Shown here: positions 1 through 7,498 of the stretch, piece after piece
Layout: every line of letters begins with the position of its first letter
Position numbering within the stretch: the first letter of the stretch is position 1
Source of the DNA: JAZLEZ01 sp045615505
GTDB taxonomy: Bacteria > Spirochaetota > Spirochaetia > Sphaerochaetales > Sphaerochaetaceae
NCBI GenBank assembly: GCA_045615505.1
Contig: JAZLEZ010000061.1
Span: forward strand, 1-13,713
Direction: 5' to 3'
Length of the DNA stretch: 13,713 nt
Translations under genes and position numbers: made by a program
Notes under the pieces: model-generated
Databases searched by the model: none
What the model saw: the letters and a program-made list of their open reading frames with translations, nothing else
What the model was told of the DNA's origin: nothing

Positions 1-125
1 CAGTCTTCTTCGGAAATGTCAGGTGAACTGTCTTCTTCATCTGCGGATTGTGCGAATACTTTGCGCCAACCGCTTGCAGACAGAATCATTGAGGCAAAGT
101 CTCTGTTCAGAGAATCTTGCGTCAT
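1..125 (-). CDS. N-terminal fragment, probable phosphohexomutase (phosphoglucomutase/phosphomannomutase family)
   Basis: An open frame starts with ATG at 125 (minus strand) and runs off the left edge of the window after 41 codons. It begins MTQDSLNRDFASMILSASG and continues with WRKVFA and an acidic stretch (DEEDSSPD). The SASGWRK segment resembles the N-terminal phosphate-loop region (TSGWR) of alpha-D-phosphohexomutases, in the form I recall from treponemes. That assignment is from memory of the family and is not decisive on 41 residues. Its ATG overlaps the TGA of the upstream hexokinase gene (ATGA, 122-125), which indicates translational coupling in one operon. A mutase acting on the product of hexokinase (glucose 6-phosphate) fits that arrangement. 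Confidence 0.6.
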   Translation of the reverse strand, partial: MTQDSLNRDFASMILSASGWRKVFAQSADEEDSSPDISEED

Positions 126-1342
126 AAGCTCAAGGCCCCTATTGCAGAACCGATAACAGGAGCATTTTCAATCTGAGTGAACTTTGCGCTTCTTCCGAAT
201 TGCCCGAGATAATCATTGAGGTATTCTTCGGTTTTTTCCTTCAGATATCGTGTTTTATAGAATGTGGTACCGTCGGCATTGATAAGGATGGGTTTCTTTT
301 TGCCGAAGTCTGTTACAAGCACGGTTGCAGCCAAACTTGCAGCTGTAAGTTTGGCTGCTCTGAAGACAAACGCTTTGAGTATTTCTTCACATACGGTTCT
401 GTCCTCTTCGCTTGCTTTTGAGAAAGGAGAGTCGAGTCCGTCCAGAAAATCTCCCAGTCCTTTTGTGTCAAGTTCCTCCGGCAGAGTGAAGGAATCAGAG
501 AAGAGTTTCTCTTTCTTTGCCTGATTCAGGATGAAATGCGCTGATTTTCCCAGATATGCACCGCTTATCATCTTTTCAAAATGATAGGTTTCCGGATTAA
601 GTGTTGATTCTATGAATCTACGGTCAATGTCACCCAGCTCAAAACTGAGATTGCCGGATTCTTCGTTTATGATGGTTTTCCCGTTGACATAAGCTGTGTT
701 CGTTCCGGTTCCTAGGATGAATCCGATACACGATTCACAGCCTGTTTTGTAGGAAACCGGAAGACCGGCAAGCAGAGTTGTTACCGTATCGTTGAGTATT
801 ATGATTTTCTTTGCAGACATATCATGTCCGCGTTCCGATAGCTCTGCAAACAGTTCCTTTCCCAGTTCTTTGCCCACAACTTCATCAGCCTTGATTTCCT
901 TGCTGAAAAAAAGAGGTACTCCGTCATGGTCAGGAAGTATTTTTGCTGCATAGGAAAAACAAAAGCCTATTCTGTCTGTCTTCTCTATCAGTCTTTCCAC
1001 CTCATCGGCAATTGTGCAGAAAAACTCTTTTGCATTTACTTCTCTGTCTATTCCGGGCATCCTGCTTTTTTTGAAGTCTTCAATTACAGGCTGTCCGTTT
1101 TCATCAAATGAAACCAGACAGGTTCTGAAGTTTGTTCCGCCTGCATCGATAACCGCAACCTTTTTACCCGGTTTTGCATCAAAATCAGGGCTGCAATAAC
1201 TGTTTATCATAGGCATTGAGCTTTTTTTACCTTCAAGTCCGAGCTTCATTTCATTCATTATCAGGGCACAGAGATTTTGCATATCAACACAATCAGAGTT
1301 GATGAGGTGCCTGTCCAGAAATTCTTTTGTTTTGCCGTTCAT
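122..1342 (-). CDS. Hexokinase (eukaryote-like family)
   Basis: This gene phosphorylates hexoses, mainly glucose, with ATP in the cytoplasm and so feeds glycolysis. From the chosen start the protein has 406 residues, about the length of the N-terminal-type catalytic unit of eukaryotic hexokinases. Phosphate-1 motif DAGGTN lies at residues 66-71 after a short beta strand. LNDTVTT at about 183-189 carries the expected catalytic Asp (D185). GTGTN at about 211-215 is the phosphate-2 motif. The start was set at the ATG at 1342. An in-frame GTG at 1354 lies on top of the ribosome site itself (AAGGAG on the minus strand, 1354-1359), which is 11 nt before the ATG. The gene leads an operon whose next gene overlaps its stop codon. 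A minus-strand promoter lies directly upstream. Confidence 0.93.
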   Translation of the reverse strand: MNGKTKEFLDRHLINSDCVDMQNLCALIMNEMKLGLEGKKSSMPMINSYCSPDFDAKPGKKVAVIDAGGTNFRTCLVSFDENGQPVIEDFKKSRMPGIDREVNAKEFFCTIADEVERLIEKTDRIGFCFSYAAKILPDHDGVPLFFSKEIKADEVVGKELGKELFAELSERGHDMSAKKIIILNDTVTTLLAGLPVSYKTGCESCIGFILGTGTNTAYVNGKTIINEESGNLSFELGDIDRRFIESTLNPETYHFEKMISGAYLGKSAHFILNQAKKEKLFSDSFTLPEELDTKGLGDFLDGLDSPFSKASEEDRTVCEEILKAFVFRAAKLTAASLAATVLVTDFGKKKPILINADGTTFYKTRYLKEKTEEYLNDYLGQFGRSAKFTQIENAPVIGSAIGALSL

Positions 1343-1372
1343 AACGAGAAACACTCCTTATATTACGTATAA

Positions 1373-1400
1373 ATGATACTCCATACAGCTTTGTTTTCAA
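1373..1400 (-). promoter_or_regulatory. Predicted promoter for the hexokinase operon
   Basis: On the minus strand TTGAAA (1395-1400) and TATCAT (1373-1378) are separated by 16 nt. This gives a good sigma-70-type promoter about 30 nt upstream of the hexokinase ATG, leaving room for the AAGGAG site in the leader. It is a sequence-match prediction only. Confidence 0.5.
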
Positions 1401-1418
1401 GTTTTTTTATGTTAACAT
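1391..1418 (+). promoter_or_regulatory. Predicted promoter for sbcB, possibly giving a leaderless mRNA
   Basis: On the plus strand TTGTTT (1391-1396) and TAACAT (1413-1418) are 16 nt apart. The expected transcription start, about 7 nt after the -10, coincides with the A of the sbcB ATG at 1425. No ribosome site is visible before that ATG, which agrees with a leaderless transcript. The -35 hexamer overlaps the -35 hexamer of the opposing hexokinase promoter, so the two promoters may compete. The -10 match is only moderate. Confidence 0.4.
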
Positions 1419-1424
1419 TCATAT

Positions 1425-2846
1425 ATGAGCAGCATTGAAAGTTTTTTTTGGTATGACCTTGAAACATTCGGTTTAAATCCTTTTTATGACAGAATTGCCC
1501 AGTTTGCAGGGCAGAGGACAGATGTAAACCTCAATCCTATAGAAGATCCTGTCATTCTCTTCTGCCGTCTTTCTGCAGATTATCTTCCGGACCCGGGAGC
1601 CTGTCTAGTTACCGGAATTACTCCGCAGGAAGTTAAACAGAAAGGAATCCCTGAAAGTGAATTCATTGAAAGAATCAACAATCTCTTCAGCAAAAGGGGA
1701 ACCTGTGTCTGCGGTTTCAATACTCTGAAATTTGATGATGAATTCATCAGAAATGCCCTCTACAGAAACTTTCTGGATCCTTACGAAAGAGAATGGAAGA
1801 ACAACTGCAGCAGATGGGACATAATCGACCTTGTAAGAGCTGCTCATGATTTCAGGCCTCAGGGAATAAACTGGCCCTTACCTAAATCCAACGGAAATCC
1901 TGTTTTCAAATTGACTGAATTGACTGCATCCAACGGGATTGAACAGATTGGGGCTCATGATGCCATGGTTGATGTCAATGCAACAATTGCCGTAGCAAAG
2001 CTGATTAAGGAAAAGCAACCCAAGCTCTTTGAACATTATCTTAACCTCAGGAATAAGGTTGTTGTAAAGAATATGCTCAATCTTCAGGGAGATGTTATGA
2101 AACCTCTGCTATACACTTCGCAGAATTTCACAAATCCCAACGGTTGTACTGCAATGATTCTTCCGATTTCACCGAAAGTGGATCAGGATAACAGCGTGAT
2201 ATGCTTTAATCTTGCAAAAGATCCGTCTGCTCTTATTTCCTGTGATGCAGAGGATATATACAAAACGCCGGGATTACTGAAAGTAGCTATAAACAGATGC
2301 CCGTTCCTTGCCCCCGTCAATGCTTTGAAAGATAAAGATTATCACCGCCTGGGGATAGACAAAGAACTGTGTCTTGTACATTACCGTCAGATTATGGAAA
2401 ACAGTGCGAACATCATAATCAAACTCAGAAAAAACGAATCAGCTCCTTTCCTTCAGTCTGAAGATCCCGATTTCGGAATATATTCAAAGTTCTTTCCCGA
2501 TGAAGACAAGAGTCTTTTCCGGGTTATCAGAAATACTCCCCCTGAACAGAGAATCAATCTCAATTTAAGGTTTTCAGATACTAGATGTCCCGAGATGTTG
2601 TGGCGTCATATCTGCAGAAACTATCCGGAAAGTCTTGATGAGGATAATCTCAAAAAGTGGAAAAGTTTTGCAGCAACCAGACTTCTATGTCCTCCGGGAG
2701 ATCCGATTAACGATATTCACTTTGTAGAGAGAAAAATAGTTGAGAAAATGAACAGTACCGAATTTAATGTCGAGCAGAAGCATACTCTGGCTCTTCTTAA
2801 AGAGTATGTCGAATCGCTGAAGCGTTATGTAGGGATTAGGGATTAA
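1425..2846 (+). CDS. sbcB: Exodeoxyribonuclease I
   Basis: Exonuclease I degrades single-stranded DNA from the 3' end to mononucleotides and acts in mismatch repair and recombination clean-up. The 473-residue product matches the length of the E. coli enzyme (475). The DEDDh catalytic set is complete: D11 and E13 in YDLETFG, D104 in KFDDEFIRN, and H178 and D183 in AHDAMVDVN. The spacing is nearly identical to that of E. coli D15, E17, D108, H181 and D186. The segment YRNFLDPYEREW after the second motif is typical of the family. The C-terminal half should hold the SH3-like and helical domains that make the enzyme processive. No Shine-Dalgarno site precedes the ATG. The patatin gene follows 8 nt after the stop, so the two are probably co-transcribed. 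Confidence 0.95.
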   Translation: MSSIESFFWYDLETFGLNPFYDRIAQFAGQRTDVNLNPIEDPVILFCRLSADYLPDPGACLVTGITPQEVKQKGIPESEFIERINNLFSKRGTCVCGFNTLKFDDEFIRNALYRNFLDPYEREWKNNCSRWDIIDLVRAAHDFRPQGINWPLPKSNGNPVFKLTELTASNGIEQIGAHDAMVDVNATIAVAKLIKEKQPKLFEHYLNLRNKVVVKNMLNLQGDVMKPLLYTSQNFTNPNGCTAMILPISPKVDQDNSVICFNLAKDPSALISCDAEDIYKTPGLLKVAINRCPFLAPVNALKDKDYHRLGIDKELCLVHYRQIMENSANIIIKLRKNESAPFLQSEDPDFGIYSKFFPDEDKSLFRVIRNTPPEQRINLNLRFSDTRCPEMLWRHICRNYPESLDEDNLKKWKSFAATRLLCPPGDPINDIHFVERKIVEKMNSTEFNVEQKHTLALLKEYVESLKRYVGIRD

Positions 2847-2854
2847 ACTGAAAA

Positions 2855-3880
2855 ATGGGTTTGTTCAATTACTTCAAAGACAGAAAAGAGCGGGTGGGAG
2901 ACAGGTATATCCTTTGCCTTGACGGTGGGGGAATGCGGGGAATCATTCCGGTTATCATCCTCGAAAAACTTGAGTACTATATGAGAAAAGAGGGGGCGGA
3001 TAAAACTCTTTCATCCTATTTTGATTTCATTGCAGGCACTTCCACAGGAGGTCTGATTTCTCTTTCACTCACTTGTCCTTCAAAACTCAAACATAACGAG
3101 TTTTCAAACGGTCCTCAGATAGACTTATCGGAACTTGAGAACACCTATATGACTATAGGAGAGCAAGTTTTCCCTCCTGTCAATGCAGATTTTTTCGGAA
3201 TAGGCCGCGCTGTCCGTCAGATTGCATTTGACAAGTATCCTTACACGGGAATAGAAAATCTTCTGAAAAACTGGTTTGAGGATGTTCCGCTCAACAGTGC
3301 CGATGTTCCGACTCTTATCATGGCCTATGATATCGGTTGCGGGAAAGAGGCTATGCTGAGAAGCTATAAAGATGAAGGTTTTCTTGCTTGGGAGGCAGGC
3401 CGTGCAACAAGTGCGGCTCCCACATATTTTGCTCCGTTTGAAAAGGACGGCAACCTGCTTGCCGACGGTGGTGTAATTGCAAATAATCCGTCACTTTATG
3501 CCTATGTCGAGGCAAAGAAAATGTATCCCGAATGCAGATGTTTCCATATTCTCTCAATCGGCACTGCAAACGATATTCATACCACTTCAAGAGACTCTAC
3601 TTCAGGTTTGCTCAGTTGGATAGATCAGGTTTCTCCGATGTATTCCACTGCCCAAAGAAGGACTGTGGATTACATTATGGAAGATTCGGGACTTGCTGAT
3701 TATCTGAGAATCAATTCTCCTATGGATACATCTATAAAAATGGATGATATCCGTGAAGAAAGCATGAAAAAGCTCTACAGTTTTGGTGTAGAGCTCTCTG
3801 AAAAATATGATGAGCAGCTTCAGCTGTTTGCAAAGCATCTTGTCAAGAGGCACTTTCAAAACTGCCTTCATAAATCTTGA
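2855..3880 (+). CDS. Patatin-like phospholipase
   Basis: This predicted lipid acyl hydrolase has 341 residues. The oxyanion-hole glycine motif DGGGMRG lies at residues 23-29, the nucleophile elbow GTSTG at 61-65 with Ser63, and the catalytic Asp in ADGGVIANNP at D204. Together they give the Ser-Asp dyad of the patatin family. No signal peptide is visible, so a cytoplasmic or membrane-surface role is likely. The start lies 8 nt after the sbcB stop with only a weak AGGG-type ribosome site. The last ten codons and the stop (from 3848) lie inside a repeat element that recurs inverted at 9581-9642. The native C-terminus was therefore probably replaced or extended. Related patatins act as effectors in CBASS defence (CapV), but no nucleotidyltransferase gene is present here, so that role is not supported. 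Confidence 0.9.
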   Translation: MGLFNYFKDRKERVGDRYILCLDGGGMRGIIPVIILEKLEYYMRKEGADKTLSSYFDFIAGTSTGGLISLSLTCPSKLKHNEFSNGPQIDLSELENTYMTIGEQVFPPVNADFFGIGRAVRQIAFDKYPYTGIENLLKNWFEDVPLNSADVPTLIMAYDIGCGKEAMLRSYKDEGFLAWEAGRATSAAPTYFAPFEKDGNLLADGGVIANNPSLYAYVEAKKMYPECRCFHILSIGTANDIHTTSRDSTSGLLSWIDQVSPMYSTAQRRTVDYIMEDSGLADYLRINSPMDTSIKMDDIREESMKKLYSFGVELSEKYDEQLQLFAKHLVKRHFQNCLHKS

Positions 3881-3920
3881 ATTTGCCTTTGCGTTTAAAA
3901 ACACATTTCTGGAGGTACTC
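3847..3920 (-). mobile_element. Degenerate copy of the GAGGTACTTTC element family
   Basis: The first 62 bp (3847-3908) match the reverse complement of 9581-9642 with about five differences, beginning with the terminal sequence GAGGcACTTTCAAAACTG. The copy then diverges and ends near GGAGGTACTCC (3911-3921), which may be a decayed second terminus. Flanks TCAA (3843-3846) and CCAA (3922-3925) could be a mutated 4-bp target duplication, but this is uncertain. The element covers the 3' end of the patatin gene and most of the 53 bp between the two convergent genes. No separate transcription terminator is visible there. Confidence 0.7.
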
Positions 3921-3933
3921 CCCAAAACAGAAT

Positions 3934-5106
3934 TTAGTCGGTAAGTTCCTTCAGGATACTTTCAAACCCCTTGCAAGATTTTTCCAGCTGTTCGATTTCA
4001 ATGTATTCATCTCTCACATGTGCAAGTGATTCAAGTGAAGGGCCGTACCCGATGGAAGGAATACCTGCTTCTCCGCAGAAATGGCTTGCGTTTGTACAGA
4101 ATGAAAAATGTGAGATTTCAGCTTCAATTCCTGCTTCCTTAAGGCCTTTGAGGGCTTTCTGAACAAGTTCGTGGTTTCTGTCTATTGCCCATGCAGGGAA
4201 GTATCTCTTTGCAGTGATTGTTTCTCCTGTCCAGCATTTTTCCCGACCTTCGGCGAGGTATACTTTTGCCTTGAGTCCCGGAATCTTTTTCTTTGTTCTT
4301 TCGATAGCTTCTTCAACCTGACCTAGAATTACTTTTTCATCTTCTCCTACAAGTGTTCTTCTGTCAAATGTTGCAACACACTTGGAAGGAACAACCGATG
4401 CCCCCGGATAAGGGAATGATTTAATATCGGTAAGTTCAAGAATTCCCTTTCCCAGAAGTTCATGTTCGTTAGGGACGATCTTTCTGATTTCTTCTACAAG
4501 AGCCATCATATGATAGACTGCATTTACACCTTTTTCGGGATTGGAAGAATGGCAGCTTACTCCTTCAGTCTCGACAACGACTTCAGCTCTTCCCCTCTGT
4601 CCGATTTTGACTGTTGTGGTTGTTGCTTCGCCGATTATGACGAAATCAGGTTTGACCGCTTTTGATATTTCACGGCATGCAACGCCTTCGAAACATTCTT
4701 CATGTACCGATCCGGAAACACAGATTTTTCCTGCAAAATCCTTGTTGCACGATTTTGCAAAACGGGAAGCTGCAAGTATCATTGATGTAAGACTTGCAAC
4801 CATATCACTGGATGCTCTTCCGTAGATTTTTCCGTCAACGACTTCCGCTCCGAACGGTTTGTGTTTCCATTGAGGTTCATCTATTACATCCACATGGTCG
4901 ATATGTCCGTCCATAAGGATTGTTTTTCCCGGTTTGCTGCCGTTTATTGTTCCGATTACGCTGCCGTATTTATCTATTACAGCACTGTCAAATCCCAGTT
5001 CTAGCATCTTCTTCTGCAAGAAAAGTGCTTTTTCTTTTTCTTTTCCGCTGAAACTTGGAATCATAATTGCCTGTCGGGCAAATTCCACAAGTTCTTTATC
5101 CTGCAT
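3934..5106 (-). CDS. M20-family zinc amidohydrolase (YgeY/ArgE/DapE-like)
   Basis: This cytoplasmic metallohydrolase of 390 residues cleaves an amide bond in a small N-acyl or carbamoyl-type substrate. The exact substrate cannot be read from sequence. Metal and catalytic positions are clear: H68 and D70 in DGHIDHVD, bridging D101 in GRASSDM, and the Glu pair E136-E137 in VHEECFEG. HSSNPEKG in the middle is the usual lid-domain segment. The overall pattern most resembles YgeY-type hydrolases, often found with carbamoyltransferase and carbamate kinase genes. A carbamate kinase gene lies 4.7 kb away but not in the same operon. The start was set at ATG 5106, with AGGAG at 5114-5118 and a 7-nt gap. 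An upstream in-frame TTG (5112) lacks a properly placed site. Only 2 nt separate it from the UMP kinase stop. Confidence 0.85.
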   Translation of the reverse strand: MQDKELVEFARQAIMIPSFSGKEKEKALFLQKKMLELGFDSAVIDKYGSVIGTINGSKPGKTILMDGHIDHVDVIDEPQWKHKPFGAEVVDGKIYGRASSDMVASLTSMILAASRFAKSCNKDFAGKICVSGSVHEECFEGVACREISKAVKPDFVIIGEATTTTVKIGQRGRAEVVVETEGVSCHSSNPEKGVNAVYHMMALVEEIRKIVPNEHELLGKGILELTDIKSFPYPGASVVPSKCVATFDRRTLVGEDEKVILGQVEEAIERTKKKIPGLKAKVYLAEGREKCWTGETITAKRYFPAWAIDRNHELVQKALKGLKEAGIEAEISHFSFCTNASHFCGEAGIPSIGYGPSLESLAHVRDEYIEIEQLEKSCKGFESILKELTD

Positions 5107-5108
5107 TC

Positions 5109-5810
5109 TCAATCTCCTATTACAGTTCCTTCGAACGGTTTTCCGTTTAAGATAGCCAAAGTATTCTCAATGTTTCTTCCGTCGGCACAATAAACCGTAA
5201 GATTGCTTTGCTGAGCGAGTTTTGATGCTATCGGATCAAAGGGTGCATTTTTCCCCGGATTCCATTCATCTCCGACAATCTTCCTGAAATTCTCCCAGTT
5301 TATGGAATCAATCGGCTTGGCATCCGGATTCTTTCTGGGATCATCTGTGTAAACTTTTTTTATGTTCGACAGGTTTACAACCTTGTCTGCACCGAATCTC
5401 ATTGCAAGATATACTGCATCGGTGTCTGTTGAAAATCCCGGTTTCCATCCTCCTGCAACCAGTATCCGCCCGTTGAATGTTACTTTTTCGTCCGTCGGGT
5501 TTGTTACAACTTCATCTTCACAAAGACTTCCGAAGATTGCTTTGACAAGCTGTGCGTTGATGTGAGTTGCCTTGATTCCGATCCAATCCTGTGCGTCGGG
5601 ACACTGATTATCAGCTTCCGTGACTACTTCCCTGTATGCTTTCTGATAGTCTCTGGCAGGAGCACCGCCTCCGCATACGAAAATCAGTTTTGCATCCTTA
5701 TTGTCTTCAAGGTATTTTTTTATCCCTGCTGAAAATTTTGACAGAAACTCTGCATCCGGTTTGTCCGGTGAGATGATTGAACCGCCTAATGATAGAACTG
5801 ATAGTCTCAT
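5109..5810 (-). CDS. pyrH: UMP kinase, archaeal-type (amino acid kinase family)
   Basis: UMP kinase converts UMP to UDP with ATP in pyrimidine nucleotide synthesis. The 233-residue protein begins MRLSVLSLGGS, the amino-acid-kinase N-terminal strand and glycine loop. It has the FVCGGGAPARDYQ loop at about 58-70 and the Asp-rich FSTDTDAVYLA segment that binds the UMP and phosphate region. NLSNIKKVYTDDPRKNPDAK near the last third is characteristic of UMP kinases. The short length and lack of the longer N-terminus place it with the archaeal-type form that spirochaetes share. The start was set at ATG 5810 because GAGGA (5816-5820) lies 5 nt before it. The longer frame starting 14 codons upstream would begin inside the promoter. 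The amidohydrolase gene follows 2 nt after the stop and its ribosome site lies within the last pyrH codons, so the pair is coupled. Confidence 0.92.
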   Translation of the reverse strand: MRLSVLSLGGSIISPDKPDAEFLSKFSAGIKKYLEDNKDAKLIFVCGGGAPARDYQKAYREVVTEADNQCPDAQDWIGIKATHINAQLVKAIFGSLCEDEVVTNPTDEKVTFNGRILVAGGWKPGFSTDTDAVYLAMRFGADKVVNLSNIKKVYTDDPRKNPDAKPIDSINWENFRKIVGDEWNPGKNAPFDPIASKLAQQSNLTVYCADGRNIENTLAILNGKPFEGTVIGD

Positions 5811-5829
5811 AATCGTCCTCGTTTCAACT

Positions 5830-5838
5830 ATTATACCA
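5830..5838 (-). promoter_or_regulatory. Extended -10 promoter for pyrH
   Basis: The minus strand reads TGGTATAAT: a perfect TATAAT (5830-5835) with the TGn extension. Transcription would start near 5824, giving a leader of about 14 nt before the ATG that just holds the GAGGA site. No good -35 hexamer lies at the standard distance, which is usual for extended -10 promoters. Confidence 0.6.
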
Positions 5839-5887
5839 CAATCGCAAACCAAATAAAACCGTACTCAAACTATCTGAAATGCATAAA

Positions 5888-5917
5888 TTAACAAATCATG
5901 TGTCAAATTTGGAATAT
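5888..5917 (+). promoter_or_regulatory. Possible promoter for ssb
   Basis: TTAACA (5888-5893) and GAATAT (5912-5917) are 18 nt apart, upstream of the ssb hairpin and ribosome site. The match is weak. It is listed because the gene needs a plus-strand promoter in this 172-bp divergent interval and this is the best candidate seen. Confidence 0.3.
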
Positions 5918-5924
5918 AGGGTAA

Positions 5925-5956
5925 GGAGCATTATCATCAGCTTTGCCGATAGCTCC
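5925..5956 (+). promoter_or_regulatory. Hairpin in the ssb leader
   Basis: GGAGC (5925-5929) pairs with GCTCC (5952-5956), and TATC (5932-5935) pairs with GATA (5948-5951). This gives a 9-bp stem with a 2-nt bulge and a 12-nt loop. It ends 14 nt before the ssb ribosome site. There is no T-run, so it is not a terminator. A role in mRNA stability or as a protein-binding site is possible but unproven. Confidence 0.35.
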
Positions 5957-5982
5957 TGAAAAACAAAACGGAGGGATTACTT

Positions 5983-6462
5983 ATGGATGGTATGAATCAG
6001 GTAATCGTAGAAGGAAGACTGGTCAAAGACCCTGAATACAAGGTCTATAAAGATGACAAAGCCTTATGTAAATTCACTATAGCTGTAAAAAAGAGCTATA
6101 AAGACAGGAAGAAAGATGCTTGGGTTGAAGAAGTATCATATTTTCTTGTTGAAACTTGGAGAGGGCTTGCAGAAGTATGCTACAAGTATCTTGCTAAAGG
6201 TCGCGGAGTAAGGGTAATCGGCGAACTCAAACAGTCGAGATGGACTGACCCTGAAAATGCAAACAAAAAGCGTGATATGGTTTACATTATTGCCGACTAT
6301 GTTGAATTTCAGGCTCAGAAGAAGAGCACGGAAGAGGTGAACAACAATGCGCATGCAAATGTTCAGCATCATGAAAGCAAGGAGGAACTGGACATCAAGG
6401 AAACTGTAGATGTTCTTGATCGGGAGGCTTCTCAAACTGTAACCGAAATTGAAGCAAACTGA
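5983..6462 (+). CDS. ssb: Single-stranded DNA-binding protein
   Basis: The protein coats single-stranded DNA during replication and repair. It has 159 residues. The OB fold covers about residues 1-110: NQVIVEGRLVKDPEYK, FTIAVKK, SYFLVETWRGLAEVCYKYLAKG, VRVIGELKQSRW and YIIADYVEFQ are all recognisable family strands. A short low-complexity tail follows. The protein ends REASQTVTEIEAN and lacks the DDxPF-type acidic tip through which most bacterial SSBs recruit partners. The start ATG at 5983 has GGAGGG at 5970-5975 with a 7-nt gap. A second in-frame ATG three codons later is a less likely start. The radical SAM gene follows in the same direction after a small hairpin. Confidence 0.92.
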   Translation: MDGMNQVIVEGRLVKDPEYKVYKDDKALCKFTIAVKKSYKDRKKDAWVEEVSYFLVETWRGLAEVCYKYLAKGRGVRVIGELKQSRWTDPENANKKRDMVYIIADYVEFQAQKKSTEEVNNNAHANVQHHESKEELDIKETVDVLDREASQTVTEIEAN

Positions 6463-6464
6463 TT

Positions 6465-6485
6465 GCAGGGGTCTGTGGTCCCTGC
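6465..6485 (+). promoter_or_regulatory. Small hairpin between ssb and the radical SAM gene
   Basis: GCAGGG (6465-6470) pairs perfectly with CCCTGC (6480-6485) around a 9-nt loop, just after the ssb stop and 14 nt before the next ATG. The downstream tract TATCATTCTT is only weakly T-rich. It could be a leaky terminator or a structure that limits translation of the next gene, which has no clear ribosome site. Confidence 0.35.
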
Positions 6486-6499
6486 TATCATTCTTAAGA

Positions 6500-7438
6500 A
6501 TGAACTACTACGAAAAATGCAGGTTGTGCCCCAACGATTGTCAGGTTAATCGTACTAACGGTAATACGGGTCGTTGCGGCCAATCGGATAAAGTTAAAAT
6601 TGCTTGGAGCGGGCTTCATAGAGGAGAAGAACCTCCCGTAGCCGGAGAAAAAGGCAGCGGAATGATTTTCTTTTGCGGTTGTCCGCTTCATTGTGCTTAT
6701 TGTCAGAATTACCAGATAAGCACTGCCGATGCTGCCGGAATAGAAATTACAACAGGAGAGTTGGCAACTGTAATGATTGAGCTTCAGGATTTCGGGGCAG
6801 CTTCCCTCAATCTTGTTACAGGAACCCATTTCATTCCCTCAATAATTGATGCTCTTGATATTGCCCGTCAGCAGGGATTTTCACTTCCTGTTGTGTGGAA
6901 TTCCAGCGGCTATGAATCCGTCGATGCTTTGAAATTGATTGACCCCTACATTGATTTATATCTCATGGATGTTAAAACTCTTGACGGCTGCGTTGCAGAG
7001 AGATTCTGCGGTTTGCGTAAATATGCCGATGTAATTATTCCTATGATGAAATTCCTCAAAAGGAGGCATCCTGCAACGGATTTGGAGGGCCGAATAAGCG
7101 GTACTCTTGTTCGTCATCTCGTCTTTCCCGGTACGATTGATGCAACTCTGCATTTCCTGCAATGGTATGCAGATAATTTCAAAGATTGTTGCAGACTGTC
7201 TCTTATGACACAATTCGTTCCTCCCAAAGAGAATCCCGGTTTTGAGAAAATAACTGATGAAGAGTACCGAATGCTTCAGAACAAACTTGAGGAATTGGAA
7301 ATAGACGGTTTTATTCAAGAACGAAGTGACAACGAAATACTCTGGATTCCCGATTTCAATAAAGATCAACCGTTCCCTGAATCTTTTGCAGACCCTCTGC
7401 CGTTCTTTCTCCGCCTCCGTAAACAAAAAACAAACTGA
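6500..7438 (+). CDS. Radical SAM protein, PflX-type (COG1313; pyruvate formate-lyase-activase-like)
   Basis: This iron-sulfur protein has 312 residues. The radical SAM cluster motif CPLHCAYC supplies C61, C65 and C68 (CxxxCxxC) and is followed by QNYQIS. An additional N-terminal cysteine set (C7, C10, C14, C26; CRLCPNDC and RCG) is typical of the PflX group and may bind a second cluster. The EEPPVAGEKGSGMIFF segment is also typical of that group. These proteins resemble activases that make glycyl radicals, but their own substrate is not established. The start was set at ATG 6500. A longer frame from a TTG at 6449 adds 17 residues without homology and overlaps ssb. No strong Shine-Dalgarno site is visible before 6500. 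No glycyl-radical enzyme gene is in the window. Confidence 0.85.
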   Translation: MNYYEKCRLCPNDCQVNRTNGNTGRCGQSDKVKIAWSGLHRGEEPPVAGEKGSGMIFFCGCPLHCAYCQNYQISTADAAGIEITTGELATVMIELQDFGAASLNLVTGTHFIPSIIDALDIARQQGFSLPVVWNSSGYESVDALKLIDPYIDLYLMDVKTLDGCVAERFCGLRKYADVIIPMMKFLKRRHPATDLEGRISGTLVRHLVFPGTIDATLHFLQWYADNFKDCCRLSLMTQFVPPKENPGFEKITDEEYRMLQNKLEELEIDGFIQERSDNEILWIPDFNKDQPFPESFADPLPFFLRLRKQKTN

Positions 7439-7498
7439 ATGGCCTCCCTCAACTGCCGGCTCCTGCTTCCCACCCGCTTTTGAACGGTTTACTTCTGG
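7439..7498. other. Gene-free stretch before the tandem array
   Basis: These 60 bp after the radical SAM stop contain no gene and no clear terminator. Together with the array and the element fragment that follow, they form a 532-bp gene-free interval up to thioredoxin. Confidence 0.5.

Noticed and set aside
2855..3880. CBASS effector (CapV-like) operon
   Set aside because: The patatin motifs are present, but there is no CD-NTase or accessory gene nearby, and the oxyanion motif and partner gene do not specifically point to CapV.
3934..5106. Link of the M20 hydrolase to a selenium or purine-degradation cluster
   Set aside because: YgeY-like similarity suggests it, but none of the other cluster genes are next to it and carbamate kinase is in a different transcription unit.
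5811..5852. 14-residue N-terminal extension of UMP kinase
   Set aside because: It would start upstream of the extended -10 promoter, and the GAGGA site is placed for the ATG at 5810.
6449..6499. TTG-start extension of the radical SAM protein
   Set aside because: It overlaps the ssb 3' end and a hairpin, and the 17 extra residues show no family features. The CRLCPNDC cluster follows directly after the ATG at 6500.
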